NCBI GenBank assembly: GCA_030765045.1
Contig: CM060972.1
Coordinates: 4,014,501-4,078,500, forward strand
Length of the DNA: 64,000 nt
Origin: Tenodera sinensis
Lineage: Eukaryota > Arthropoda > Insecta > Mantodea > Mantidae
Reading direction: 5' to 3'
The notes beneath the pieces are model-generated. The model was given only the letters and a program-made list of their open reading frames with translations. It was not told where the DNA came from and searched no databases. Within the stretch, counting starts at the first letter, position 1. Each line of letters begins with the position of its first letter. The translations under genes were made by a program, and so were the position numbers. Shown piece after piece: positions 49,938 through 60,492 of the stretch.

Positions 49938-50425
49938 TTTAGCAAAAGGACATACACAGAATGAGGGAGACAGCATGCATGCCTTAATAGAAAAGAGAAA
50001 GAAAGGATTAGAAATTTTCACACCACAGAAATGGTAAGTGACAGTGAGATCAGCAAAAGTTACGGGAAATTCCTATAAAGTTAAACAGATGACACAAACA
50101 AACTTTTTTTTATTTCAAATCTTTGGTTGGTTTTCAAAACTGGTCAACTTGCTTCAGGCAACTCTGTTACGTGGAATAAAATCAGAGAATTTTCCGTTTG
50201 CTCGGAAACTTTTCATGAACCAAAGTTCAGATATTCATTTGATGAACATTATCGCTCTCTACCTTAGCAAAAAGGTAGAAAAGGTGGACCTGCCATGGAA
50301 TGCAAACATTTACCAAGAGCCTACAGCAGAACTATGCCAATATCAACTGCAAAATATAAAGATTTAATTTCCTTGTGCAAAAGTAGAAACATTCCTGAAT
50401 GTTATCATTATTCTCTAAAGCACAG
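49938..50425 (+). pseudogene. decayed transposase-derived coding fragment
   Basis: One frame reads KGHTQNEGDSMHALIEKRKK and FTPQKW, then a stop, then VTVRSAKVTGNSYKVKQM (49,945-50,100). After a frameshift in a T run at about 50,104-50,111, another frame continues TGQLASGNSVTWNKIREF and later YKDLISLCKSRNIPE to about 50,385. The GHTQNEGDSMH motif followed by a basic region and a C-terminal LISLCK..NIPE..H segment resembles a protein family common in arthropod genomes and linked to transposase-like or integrase-like cores (what I recall as DUF7869). Two stops and a frameshift make it a pseudogene. I see no introns, so it may be one exon or a retrocopy. The family assignment is from memory and moderate. 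Confidence 0.5.
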
Positions 50426-51410
50426 GAGTTGAATCAGAATCTACAGTTGACAAACTGCAGAGGAAGAAGTAGAGTATGATGTAAAATCTAATGTGCAGTT
50501 TGACAGTACTTTTAAAAATGTGTCCTTTTTATGTTTGTACTGTATTGGCAAGTACTAAGAGTTGATACAATTAAAGCTCTTCTTTGCTGCAAGTAGAGAT
50601 TACCATATTTTATTTTTAATAAAAAAAGCCTCTACTGTAACTTGACTTTTTTCACAATTTCCACGGAAAAACATCGTAACTCAAAAAACTTCACACCTTG
50701 CAACGGAAAAAATATAATAGCTTCAGTAATTGAACTCTGATAAGGTTAATATTAATACACTGTATTAACAGATACATAATGCGTACTAATACCTTAACTT
50801 GAGACCCAAATATGAAAACAGTGATTTTTCATTCTTCTTCAAACTTTGTTTTTGCTCTCCTGAAAAGTTATGAAAAGTGACTTACGATCTTCTTACTTGG
50901 GAGGTGCGAAATGTGTGTTTACAGCAAAGATTTTGAGAAATACCAAAAGGAAATGATTTTACATCATGACAAGACATACCTACAACAAAGGATGCCCTAA
51001 AGGCGAGCACCATATAGCCTTGACCTAGCACCTTGTCCAGTCCCCCAGAGGATTAAGATAAAATGTGTAGAATCACCTTTTCGCCTTCAGCAGTGGCACA
51101 TTATAAACAGTTTGTGAAGTGAACCTTTTGAAAAAGAAAAAAAAATCATTCAAGTAGTTTAAGCTCATCCTAGTTATTGCGATTTTTTTACAAAAGCGCC
51201 AGTTATAACCTCAAACCTGCAAACAAAATTATACCACACAGATTTTGCAGGTTAAAATATATAAATGTTAATTTGGAATTAGGATAAATTTACCTGATTT
51301 TTGTTTTCAGAAGGACAATGTCTAAATGACTCCGAATATTGCACGTCTTAGCATAAACAATGTGTTACATTCATATAGCTTTCTCCACTCACACATCAAC
51401 AAACTACCTT
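50426..51410. other. no recognisable feature
   Basis: AT-rich DNA; no supported frame, RNA gene or repeat. Confidence 0.5.
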
Positions 51411-51470
51411 ACCAAAGCTTATCGCTGATGACCTAGAAGTTGAGCGCCCTTAAACCAAAACCAAAGCTTA
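51411..51470 (+). mobile_element. 38-bp outer-LINE 3' end with 11-bp target duplication
   Basis: ACCAAAGCTTA occurs at 51,411-51,421 and 51,460-51,470. Between them, 51,422-51,459 matches the 3' end of the 40-kb LINE: CGCTGATGACCTAGAAGTTG, then AGCGCCCTTAAACCAAA. The copy starts inside the 5' arm of the terminal hairpin, so it is an extreme 5'-truncated insertion made by the same LINE family, here on the plus strand. Confidence 0.85.
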
Positions 51471-52136
51471 CCCTATATATACCTACGTCATTATGAGACA
51501 TATTTGCTTATAGACGACGAATTTTTAAGAAATGTTAATTTGTTTAAAAAAGAATAAATGAGGTATGTGGCAATCAAAACATATACTTGTTGTTTGACAG
51601 TGGTGCCAACATAAACTCAGCGTAAAAAAGCCCGCTGAAACCTCTATAATTGGGCAAAGACACCATACACTGTATGCGATATGTGTGGTTGGAGAACCCA
51701 GAGCAGTTAACTATCACACATTTGAATGCAGAAACCGAATTGCTATAATATAACTTGCTTCCGAGATTGTGCTACCAAATATCAGTTGTTACAGGTATTA
51801 TATTAGATGATTAACTATGAGATATAATTAAGATATATATATAATTATATTGTATAATTGCAGTAAAGCGAATTAAGGTAGAAAACGAAGTGTATTCCTG
51901 TTGGCAACAGCCAGCGATCGTGAAAAGTTACGTCGTTAAGGAAACGTGAAATAAAGTTTTGTTGTATGTAGAAGAAGATGCTAATGGCTAAAGTTCGAAG
52001 TGATACTTTATTGTGGTGAAACTTCTAATATTTGGTAGATAATTATCTGCTGAAAGGACAACACAAGAGTTCCAGGTCACAAGATGTACCTACAACTACA
52101 AATCAGGATACAAGATGGCGGTGATCTTCTAAATGC
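51471..52136. other. no recognisable feature
   Basis: AT-rich DNA with a short TATA-rich patch near 51,830-51,855; no gene seen. Confidence 0.5.
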
Positions 52137-52258
52137 TTTTACTTTCTCTTCTACGCACTTATAGTAAGTAGACAAGTATTGTATTCAATATAAACATTTC
52201 ATTGCCGATATTTCACCATAAATTCTTGTTTTGAGACCCCTGAATCCAAGAAAGCAGT
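52137..52258 (+). mobile_element. MITE-like repeat family, head fragment
   Basis: TTTACTTTCTCTTCTACGC followed by AGTAAGTAGACAAGTATTG and TTTTGAGACCCCTGAATCC matches the family's head up to the internal simple-repeat position. It may be the missing head of copy G, now about 4 kb away; see findings. Confidence 0.5.
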
Positions 52259-53087
52259 ATTAGTTCTCCGTGGTCACATTTAGTTTTAAGAAACACGAAA
52301 GTCACACCGGACCCCACATTTTATTTCACATTGTCCGATATATTGTCAGTATAACTTGTGAATCTTTATTTAGTACAATAGGGCAAGCACTCATTGAGAT
52401 ATATTACACACATACTCCGAAACAAATACAACTAGAACGAACTATAAAATGAATTCTGATTTAAAAACATAGCTTTTGAATGTTCTTATGTTAATTAGTT
52501 TTGTTTGATGTCAATAATTATACGGTTACATTTAACCAATACATCGCATAAAAATTGAGGCATCAAGGAAATAAAGTTGCATTAATCATTTGAAACAGAA
52601 TTTGCATATTCGGAGCACATCTATGTTCGTCAAATAGATGTTTTTAATTTTACGATTTCTTGATCCTGAACAAAAGCAGCGCGGCTGTTTTTTTTATTAG
52701 AAACTGGTTCTTCTGAGCCTTCTTTGTGAATGTTCGACATTTCTTTAATCAAAAGTAGTAAGCCTCTTCTGAGGGGGGGGGGGGGTACCTTCAGACATTC
52801 CAGCAGAAACGACTAGATCAGTTTCGTGGAAAGGTTTCTCAGAAAGTCTCTTCTTCTTAGTTCTTCATTGGTTGCATTGTGAGTATACAGTACAAGGATT
52901 TCGACTCCACTTTGATCCAACATGCCGAACCACAATCTCAATGGCCAACGACTTCCTTCTCTTGCTGCTGCACAATTTGTGTGAGCCGATAATGCCTTGG
53001 AGTCATTGTTGAAGCACCGGCAATACAAAGAAAACGGGGTGGGGTATCAGGGACCCCAGTGTGACCGTGGAGGGTTAGGAAATGTGA
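52259..53087. other. no recognisable gene
   Basis: Unassigned DNA between a MITE-like head and the GT-rich minisatellite. A G14 run lies at 52,774-52,787. A short minus-strand frame ends in the region but reads out of the minisatellite and has no domain. Confidence 0.45.
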
Positions 53088-56000
53088 GTGGGTGAGTGTC
53101 TGTGTGTGAGGTGTGTATGTGTGTGGTGGTGTGTGGTGTGTGTGGTGCTTTGTGGGGCAGTGTGGTGGTGTGTGGTGGTTTGTGGTGGTGTGACGTGTGT
53201 GGTAGTTTGTGGTGGTGTGACGTGTGTGGTGGTGGTTTGTGGTGGTGTGACGTGTTGTGGTTTGTGGTGGTGTGACGTGTGTGGTGGTTTGTGGTGGTGT
53301 GACGTGTGTGGGGGTTTGTGGTGGTGTGACGTGTGTGGTGGTGTGTGGTGTGTGTGGTGGTGGTGTGTGGTGTGTGTGGTGGTGTGTGGTGTGTGGTGCT
53401 TTGTGGGGCAGTGTGGTGGTGTGTGGTGGTTTGTGGTGGTGTGACGTGTGTGGTGGTTTGTGGTGTGTGTGGTGCTTTGTGGGGCAGTGTGGTGGTGTGG
53501 TGGTGGTTTGTGGTGGTGTGACGTGTTGTGGTTTGTGGTGGTGTGACGTGTGTGGTGGTTTGTGGTGGTGTGACGTGTGTGGTGGTTTGTGGTGGTGTGA
53601 CGTGTGTGGTGGTGTCTGGTGTGTGTGTGGTGCTTTGTGGGGCAGTGTGGTGGTGTGTGGTGGTTTGTGGTGGTGTGACGTGTGTGGTGGTTTGTGGTGG
53701 TGTGACGTGTGTGGGGGTTTGTGGTGGTGTGACGTGTGTGGTGGTGTCTGGTGTGTGTGTGGTGCTTTGTGGGGCAGTGTGGTGGTGTGTGGTGGTTTGT
53801 GGTGGTGTGACGTGTGTGGTGGTTTGTGGTGGTGTGACGTGTGTGGTGGTGTGACGTGTGTGGTGGTGTGACGTGTGTGATGGTGTGACGTGTGTGGTGG
53901 TGTGACGTGTGTGGTGGTGTGACGTGTGTGGTGGTGTGACGTGTGTGGTGGTGTGACGTGTGTGGTGGTTTGTGGTGGTGTGACGTGTGTGGTGGTGTGA
54001 CGTGTGTGGTGTGACGTGTGTGATGGTGTGACGTTTGTGGTGGTGTGTGGTGGTGTGACGTGTGTGATGGTGTGACGTGTGTGATGGTGTGACGTGTGTG
54101 GTGTGACGTGTGATGGTGTGACGTGTGTGGTGGTGTGTGGTGGTGTGACGTGTGTGATGGTGTGACGTGTGTGGTGGTGTGACGTGTGTGGTGGTGTGAC
54201 GTGTGTGGTGGTTTGTGGTGGTGTGACGTGTGTGGTGGTGTGACGTGTGTGGTGGTTTGTGGGGGTGTGTGGTGGTGTGTGGTTGTCTGTGGGGAGTATG
54301 TATGTGGTGAGTGGGTGTGTGTGTCTGTCTGTGTTTGTGTGGTGTGGTGGTTTGTGGGGCAGTGTGGTGGTGTGTGGGTGTCTGTGGGGAGTATGTATGT
54401 GGTAAGTGAGTGGGTGTCTGTGGGGAGTATGTATGTGGTGAGTGAGTGGGTGTCTGTGGGGAGTATGTATGTGGTGAGTGGGTGTGTGTGTCTGTCTGTG
54501 TTTGTGTGGTGTGGTGGTTTGTGGGGCAGTGTGGTGGTGTGTGGTGGTGTGTGGGTGTCTGTGGGGAGTATGTATGTGGTGAGTGAGTGGGTGTCTGTGG
54601 GGAGTATGTATGTGGTGAGTGGGTGGGTGTCTGTGGGGCAGTGTGGTGGTGTGTGGTGGTGTGTGGGTGTCTGTGGGGAGTATGTATGTGGTGAGTGAGT
54701 GGGTGTCAGTGGGGAGTATGTATGTGGTGAGTGAGTGGGTGTCTGTGGGGAGTATGTATGTGGTGAGTGGGTGTGTGTGTCTGTCTGTCTGTGTTTGTGT
54801 GGTGTGGTGGTTTGTGGGGCAGTGTGGTGGTGTGTGGGTGTCTGTAGGGAGTATGTATGTGGTGAGTGGGTGTGTGTGTCTGTCTGTCTGTGTTTGTGTG
54901 GTGTGGTGGTTTGTGGGGAGTATGTATGTGGTGGTGTGTGGGTGTCTGTGGGGAGTATGTATGTGGTGAGTGGGTGTGTGTGTCTGTCTGTGTTTGTGTG
55001 GTGTGGTGGTTTGTGGGGGTGTGTGGTGGTGTGTGGGTGTCTGTGGGGAGTATGTATGTGGTGAGTGGGTGTGTGTGTCTGTCTGTCTGTGTTTGTGTGG
55101 TGTGGTGGTTTGTGGGGAGTATGTATGTGGTGGTGTGTGGGTGTCTGTGGGGAGTATGTATGTGGTGAGTGGGTGTGTGTGTCTGTCTGTCTGTGTTTGT
55201 GTGGTGTGGTGGTTTGTGGGGAGTATGTATGTGGTGGTGTGTGGGTGTCTGTGGGGAGTATGTATGTGGTGAGTGGGTGTGTGTGTCTGTCTGTCTGTGT
55301 TTGTGTGGTGTGGTGGTTTGTGGGGAGTATGTATGTGGTGGTGTGTGGGTGTCTGTGGGGAGTATGTATGTGGTGAGTGGGTGTGTGTGTCTGTCTGTCT
55401 GTGTTTGTGTGGTGTGGTGGTTTGTGGGGCAGTGTGGTGGTGTGTGGGTGTCTGTGGGGAGTATGTATGTGGTGAGTGGGTGTGTGTGTCTGTCTGTCTG
55501 TGTTTGTGTGGTGTGGTGGTTTGTGGGGGTGTGTGGTGGTGTGTGGGTGTCTGTGGGGAGTATGTATGTGGTGAGTGGGTGTGTGTGTCTGTCTGTCTGT
55601 GTTTGTGTGGTGTGGTGGTTTGTGGGGAGTATGTATGTGGTGGTGTGTGGGTGTCTGTGGGGAGTATGTATGTGGTGAGTGGGTGTGTGTGTCTGTCTGT
55701 CTGTGTTTGTGTGGTGTGGTGGTTTGTGGGGAGTATGTATGTGGTGGTGTGTGGGTGTCTGTGGGGAGTATGTATGTGGTGAGTGGGTGTGTGTGTCTGT
55801 CTGTCTGTGTTTGTGTGGTGTGGTGGTTTGTGGGACAGTGTGGTGGTGTGTGGGTGTCTGTGGGGAGTATGTATGTGGTGAGTGGGTGTGTGTGTCTGTC
55901 TGTCTGTGTTTGTGTGGTGTGGTGGTTTGTGGGGGTGTGTGGTGGTGTGTGGGTGTCTGTGGGGAGTATGTATGTGGTGAGTGAGTGGGTGTCTGTGGGG

Positions 56001-56257
56001 AGTATGTATGTGGTGAGTGGGTGGGTGTCTGTGGGGCAGTGTGGTGGTGTGTGGTGGTGTGACGTGTTTGGTGGTGTGTGGGGGTGTGATGTGTGTGGTG
56101 GTTTGTGGGGCAGTGTGGTGGTGTGTGGTGGTTTGTGGTGGTGTGACGTGTGTGGTGGTTTGTGGTGGTGTGACGTGTGTGGTGGTTTGTAGTGGTGTGA
56201 CGTGTGTGGTGGTTTGTGGTGGTGTGATGTGTGTGGTGGTTTGTGGGGGTGTCTGGT

Positions 56258-56290
<33 letters not shown>
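53088..56290 (+). repeat. 3.2-kb GT-rich compound minisatellite
   Basis: The plus strand is almost free of runs of A or C and built from GTG, TTG, GACG and GGG words. The outer parts use a unit of about 27 bp (GTGTGACGTGTGTGGTGG plus TTTGTGGTG). The centre (about 54,280-56,030) has a longer unit of 104 bp containing GGGGAGTATGTATGTGGTG and (TCTG)n, with 95-bp variants. It ends in a pure (GT)n run at 56,259-56,290. Multiple long frames on both strands (His/Thr/Pro-rich on minus, Val/Cys/Gly-rich on plus) follow from composition and are not genes. Confidence 0.95.
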
Positions 56291-56294
<4 letters not shown>

Positions 56295-56985
56295 AGCATA
56301 ACTCAAAAACGAAAAGTTGGTTAAACAGTACACTTTAAGAATGCGATACGCAGCTTTTCAAAGAAATGTCTCACATCACCGGACTATCCTTTACATGGAA
56401 CATTTTTTCGAAAGTTTTGATTTTTTCAAAAGTTTCTCTAACAATGTTAATTAAAATACATGTTTAATAATATTTTCATGACTAAATATATAGCTTGAAT
56501 TTTCTGGAGACAGTCTCAAAACCTCTTCATTCTGAATGACTTTTAATTGGTAAAGATATTGACCAAATATTACTCCACAAAAATGTAGATATCGTCATAA
56601 TATACAATTTATGTGTTATAGACTTTTCTCTGTAGAGTGAATCATTTCCGAGATACTCGTTATTAGTAGTCTGAATTTTGCAATAATCATAGTTTTCTCA
56701 AATGGAAAGTCGTTATTCATTTTTTATCTTTGTCGACGCAAAGGGAGTCATCACATAGCGACCAGCTTTATGATCACTTAATTGATACAAATGTATATCT
56801 CAACTACCTCTAGTTTGCGTATGTGTGCGTGAGACCGGCGGTCGGGTTGGCAGACCCCGGTCCGACATGGACTGTAGTTCCACGGGTTTAACTTTATCTC
56901 TATTAACACGAAGAAGATACAGGAATATGAGTTTGACAGAATGGTTGGTACAAGAGTAGAGAAGGTCATGTGAGTGCATCACAAG
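56291..56985 (+). mobile_element. MITE-like repeat family, copy G (body and tail)
   Basis: Starts directly after the (GT)n run with AATAGCATAACTCAAAAACG, the block that follows the internal (GT)n in copy A, and ends GTACAAGAGTAGAGAAGGTC. A GC-rich insert of roughly 80 bp (about 56,808-56,888) with GTCGGG facing CCGAC interrupts the 3' part. It shares TAGCGACCAG with copy B. Confidence 0.6.
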
Positions 56986-57327
56986 AGGTCAAGTATGAAG
57001 GAATGTAACCTGATGTTGAAGGTGTGTGTTAGTGTAACAGGATCCAGGCGATATCAATTGTTAAACACTCGTAGGTTCTAAATTTCACGTCTCATTGGGT
57101 TTCCACATTTGCATCGACTCCACCTCACTGTATACTTGAACCTGAATAACCTGCTACACATTGTGATGCAACATGGGCGTTCTTGTAATACGCATGCGCC
57201 CTATTAAAACAGTAACGCGATACCTTATTGTTTTCCAATGTCCCAGCTTTCTTTTGTGCGACATTCAACAATTTTTAGAAGTTAAAAACATGTCACAGAT
57301 TCGTTGGACCTATCAAAACACTTGAAA
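56986..57327. other. no recognisable feature
   Basis: Short unassigned stretch between copy G and a SINE. Confidence 0.5.
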
Positions 57328-57560
57328 CCGAGCGAGATGGCTTAGATGATAACATATGTAGCCCACATTCGGGAGGTCCCAGGTTCGATCTCCGTGTCCC
57401 ACCTTCCTGAATCATGGGTCTTTTTTCGGAGGTTTCCCCGGGTCGCCAGCTGAATACTGGGAAGTATTTCCATATCCTCCGAATTTCCTGTTCCTTTATT
57501 TCGTTACAGTAATCATTTCATTTCACCCTTCATCCCATTAGGTTTCTTTCAGGGTTGGGA
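57328..57560 (+). mobile_element. tRNA-derived SINE, family 4
   Basis: A-box-like GATGGCTTAGATGATAACA is followed by B-box-like CCAGGTTCGATCTCC at tRNA-like spacing, then a body with TTTTCGGAGGTTTCCCCGGG. That last piece resembles the TTCGGAGGTTTTCCCTACC in family 1, so the two may share a body module. Confidence 0.6.
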
Positions 57561-57780
57561 GCGTCATCGAGCGCCGCGGCAGCAGCGCGGCAGAGTGAAT
57601 AAATGTGCTCTGGAAATCTCGTCCCCCGAATCGGAAGGCGAGACTATTGCTTTCCTGTCCTTCCATGGGTTGTTACAAGCCCACGAGGAGGGGGAGGGGC
57701 CTGGTTCCGAGTTCCATGCTCCCCCCTCCCCTTGAGAGTACGAATGTAAAAGGGTGAGAGAGGAACTGGGCTGAAGCAAT
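57561..57780. other. GC-rich patch of unknown origin
   Basis: Markedly GC-richer than its surroundings (GAGCGCCGCGGCAGC, GAGGGGGAGGGGCC). A 71-codon minus frame has no recognisable domain. It could be the end of an unrecognised element. Confidence 0.4.
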
Positions 57781-57954
57781 ATCTTTATTTTTCTACTGGA
57801 TGAAATACTTTTTTATAGACTCAACTAGTTGAAATACGTTTACAGTGATTTGACGTTTTTATCCATACAACTTTTAGACTTACATTGTATACTATAAAGA
57901 AGCCAAATAAACAAAAATACCCAGGAAAGATCATAGAAATGCACTGCCGAAGAA

Positions 57955-58235
57955 CCTCAAATAACAGGGAGAAAAGCAAGTAGAGAAAGCAGCGTGAATG
58001 TAAGATGGTGTATTTCTACTTAAATCATAGAAAAATGTATTAATTGTATGATGAGGGACGAAAAGTTAGTAGAGAAAATCGTATGAATGTAATATATGGC
58101 ATTTCCATATAGAAAATCATATGAATTATATGTTGAAGGGCAACTAAGGAAGGACATGTGAATTTATTGCGTAAAAGAAGAGCCACTAGAGAAAAAATAC
58201 ACGTATGTGCCGAATTTCGAGGTGATAGGTCAACC
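57955..58235 (+). repeat. degenerate repeats of the MITE-like terminus
   Basis: Several spaced copies of a short motif like the family's end: CAAGTAGAGAAAGCAGCGTG, TTAGTAGAGAAAATCGTATG, AAGGAAGGACATGTGAATTT and CACTAGAGAAAAAATAC. The spacing is about 70-100 bp. They look like diverged tandem copies of the terminal segment. Confidence 0.35.
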
Positions 58236-58273
58236 ATTTCAAGTAGTTTTTATGATTTATATAATAATCCAAC

Positions 58274-58382
58274 AGATTTCGGGCTTGTAGGCCGTGGTCC
58301 AGTAAACCAGCTTGAGTCATTCTCTGAAGATGCCTAACGCAGTCTTGTGCGAAACATCAGAAAATTCACAAGCCGGAAATCT
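58274..58382 (+). other. hammerhead-like core within a 15-bp inverted repeat
   Basis: AGATTTCGGGCTTGT (58,274-58,288) pairs with ACAAGCCGGAAATCT (58,368-58,382), with one mismatch. Between them is CTGAAGA (58,324-58,330), a 20-nt segment that can form a weak stem, then GAAA (58,351-58,354). CUGANGA, stem, GAAA is the conserved core order of hammerhead ribozymes, which are known in termini of Penelope-like retroelements. The internal stem is poorly paired, so activity is doubtful. A fossil Penelope-like terminus is my preferred but unproven reading. Confidence 0.4.
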
Positions 58383-58498
58383 ATCATGTATTAGATTGAT
58401 AATTATTATTTATTTATGCCAACAAACTTAATGCTCGTGTTTTTAAACAACAAGCCGTGTGTGGGCAATGTTTAAGAAGTGGAATCAAGACTGAAAAA

Positions 58499-58711
58499 TT
58501 CAATGCCACAGCCACGGCATTGAACCACGGGTCTTCCGCTTATCGAATGGCTGCTTTAACCACTATACTGTCATGGCCAACTTGCCAGTATGGCTTTAAA
58601 CGAATCGGCTGGGAAAGTCATACTGGCAAGTTGGCCGTGGTAGCTTAGTGGTTAAAGCAGCCGCTCGATAAGTGGAAGACCCGTGGTTCAAATCTCGGCT
58701 ATGGCATTGAA
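58499..58711. mobile_element. head-to-head pair of family 3 SINEs (palindrome)
   Basis: Arms at 58,499-58,592 (minus) and 58,619-58,711 (plus) are inverted copies, separated by 26 bp. The right arm reads CCGTGGTAGCTTAGTGGTTA (A-box-like) and then CGTGGTTCAAATCTCGGC (B-box-like). The left arm is the same in reverse. Each copy continues outward into its own 3' part (ATTTTTCAGTCTTGATTCC on the left). Confidence 0.75.
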
Positions 58712-58729
58712 ATTTTTTTCCCCTGATTG

Positions 58730-59364
58730 CACCTTTTAAACTCTAAGATGAGTAGCAGTTTAACTTGGTAATGTGTATCTTGAGACTATGTTGTACCGTT
58801 AAAAGGAACGACAGGAAGCCACCCGGCTGCCTGAGAATGGAATACATACATCTGGATTCATGTTTTCAGTGTAGAACTTTATCTCCCTATTTGATGTTAC
58901 TTTTTTATGAGGAGTAGGGACGTACATTCCATGGTATCTCAGTCTTGACCCCCAATCAGTTTAATTGAATGACGAATATAGCTCGTTAACTGGCATGCAC
59001 GTGAAATTTGCGATATTTTTATTTGTGAATCAGGTAACCGATATATTGGTAAATCATGTAAAAGTTGTTTTATGATGTTATCTTCACTACATTTTTAGTT
59101 ATCTATGGACTGACATTTCTAAAGTGGGTGTGGCTATTTAAATGCCACTTTACTGTGCACTTCAATATTATCATGATACAGCTTTCAAATTTGCCTCCTA
59201 AAGTTCAATGTTTGTATGTTAGATGTGGCCATTTAAAAAGTAGAATGTGCAGGTCGCGTTTGCAAGTTTCAGAGCGCAAATTCTTTATACTCCTTTTTCA
59301 TTAATTACATTTTTATTTGTAAAATGTATAGTTTCTCAGGACGTGTTGGATAGAATTGCATGCA

Positions 59365-59366
<2 letters not shown>
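58730..59366. other. no recognisable feature
   Basis: AT-rich DNA leading to the ATT/GTT microsatellite; no gene recognised. Confidence 0.5.
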
Positions 59367-59407
<41 letters not shown>

Positions 59408-59416
59408 GTTATTGTT

Positions 59417-59494
<78 letters not shown>

Positions 59495-59501
59495 ATTGTT
59501 A

Positions 59502-59587
<86 letters not shown>
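59367..59587 (+). repeat. (ATT)n-(GTT)n-(ATT)n compound microsatellite
   Basis: About 220 bp of trinucleotides: ATT units, a central block of GTT units (about 59,420-59,493) bordered on both sides by ATTGTT alternation, then ATT units again. The all-Leu, all-Val, all-Ile and Tyr/Cys translations are trivial products. Confidence 0.97.
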
Positions 59588-60164
59588 TATGTGATTTTGA
59601 AACTAAACCTAAAATTACTCATTCTGCTAAATGCTGCATGCAAAAGAATTTAAAATTTAGAAGTTGAATTAAGAAAAAGTTAAAAAATTAAAATATTTAA
59701 AGCACAAGTTGCAAATATTAGACGTTCAGATTATTAAGCATTTACATGAGATACTTCGTAAAAGTTTTAGTGTTTTTATGAGTTTAAATTCCACAGTAAA
59801 TTACCTTTTTTTTATTAATGAATGAAACATCACGTAAAATGACTTGCATTAAGTAGAAAACATTGAAATCTATACAAAAGTTAGAGAGTTATGATAATAA
59901 GAAGCACACAAAATTTAAACAAATTTGATATATCTATCCACAGAGGAAAAATACATTTTACAAGTTAACGGCACCTTAAATGAATGACGTCATTATTACT
60001 TCAGTGAGCCCCTTGTCTTAAAGCGAGCCTCAGACTCTTGTGTGTTTTCTAATTCATAAACAGGTTGATGTACTACAGAAAGGTTTTCACTAGGACATCT
60101 TGTGCGAGATGGAAGTGACAAAATTTGTATTTTTTGTAATGTTTAACCCCGCTTTTAGTATATA
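59588..60164. other. no recognisable feature
   Basis: AT-rich DNA; no supported frame or repeat. Confidence 0.5.
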
Positions 60165-60320
60165 TAGCACCGCAGGCGGTGACACTGATGAACATGGAGC
60201 ATTGGTGGAGTGAGATGGCGAGGGAAACCGGAGAAACCGGAGGAAACCCGCCCCAGCGCCGCTTCGTCCACCAAAAATCCCACATACGGTTGCCAGGGAT
60301 CGAACCCGGGCCGCTTTGGT
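60165..60320 (-). mobile_element. tRNA-derived SINE, family 5 (partial)
   Basis: The minus strand shows GCGGCCCGGGTTCGATCCC, a strong B-box, followed by a body with GGTTTCCTCCGGTTTCTCC and ending near CACCGCCTGCGGTGCTATAT. The A-box side is not clear. Confidence 0.6.
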
Positions 60321-60492
60321 GCAGAGAATTCGTGTGTGGAATGTTACCGGAGGAGTATATCGTTATGATATTGTGTGAATGATTTTATATGTTTTTGTAA
60401 TCCAAATATTGTAGGAATAATTCGTCAAACCACACAAAACGTGTAATTCAGGCAATTATTTTATACAATTAAAGTTAAAGAATGTTATGGGT

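Noticed and set aside
52938..56333. 1131- and 1074-codon His/Thr/Pro-rich frames and Val/Cys/Gly-rich frames
   Set aside because: They come from the GT-rich minisatellite in overlapping frames on both strands and end where the repeat ends.
59247..59667. Poly-Leu, poly-Tyr/Cys and poly-Ile/Val frames
   Set aside because: Three readings of one trinucleotide microsatellite.
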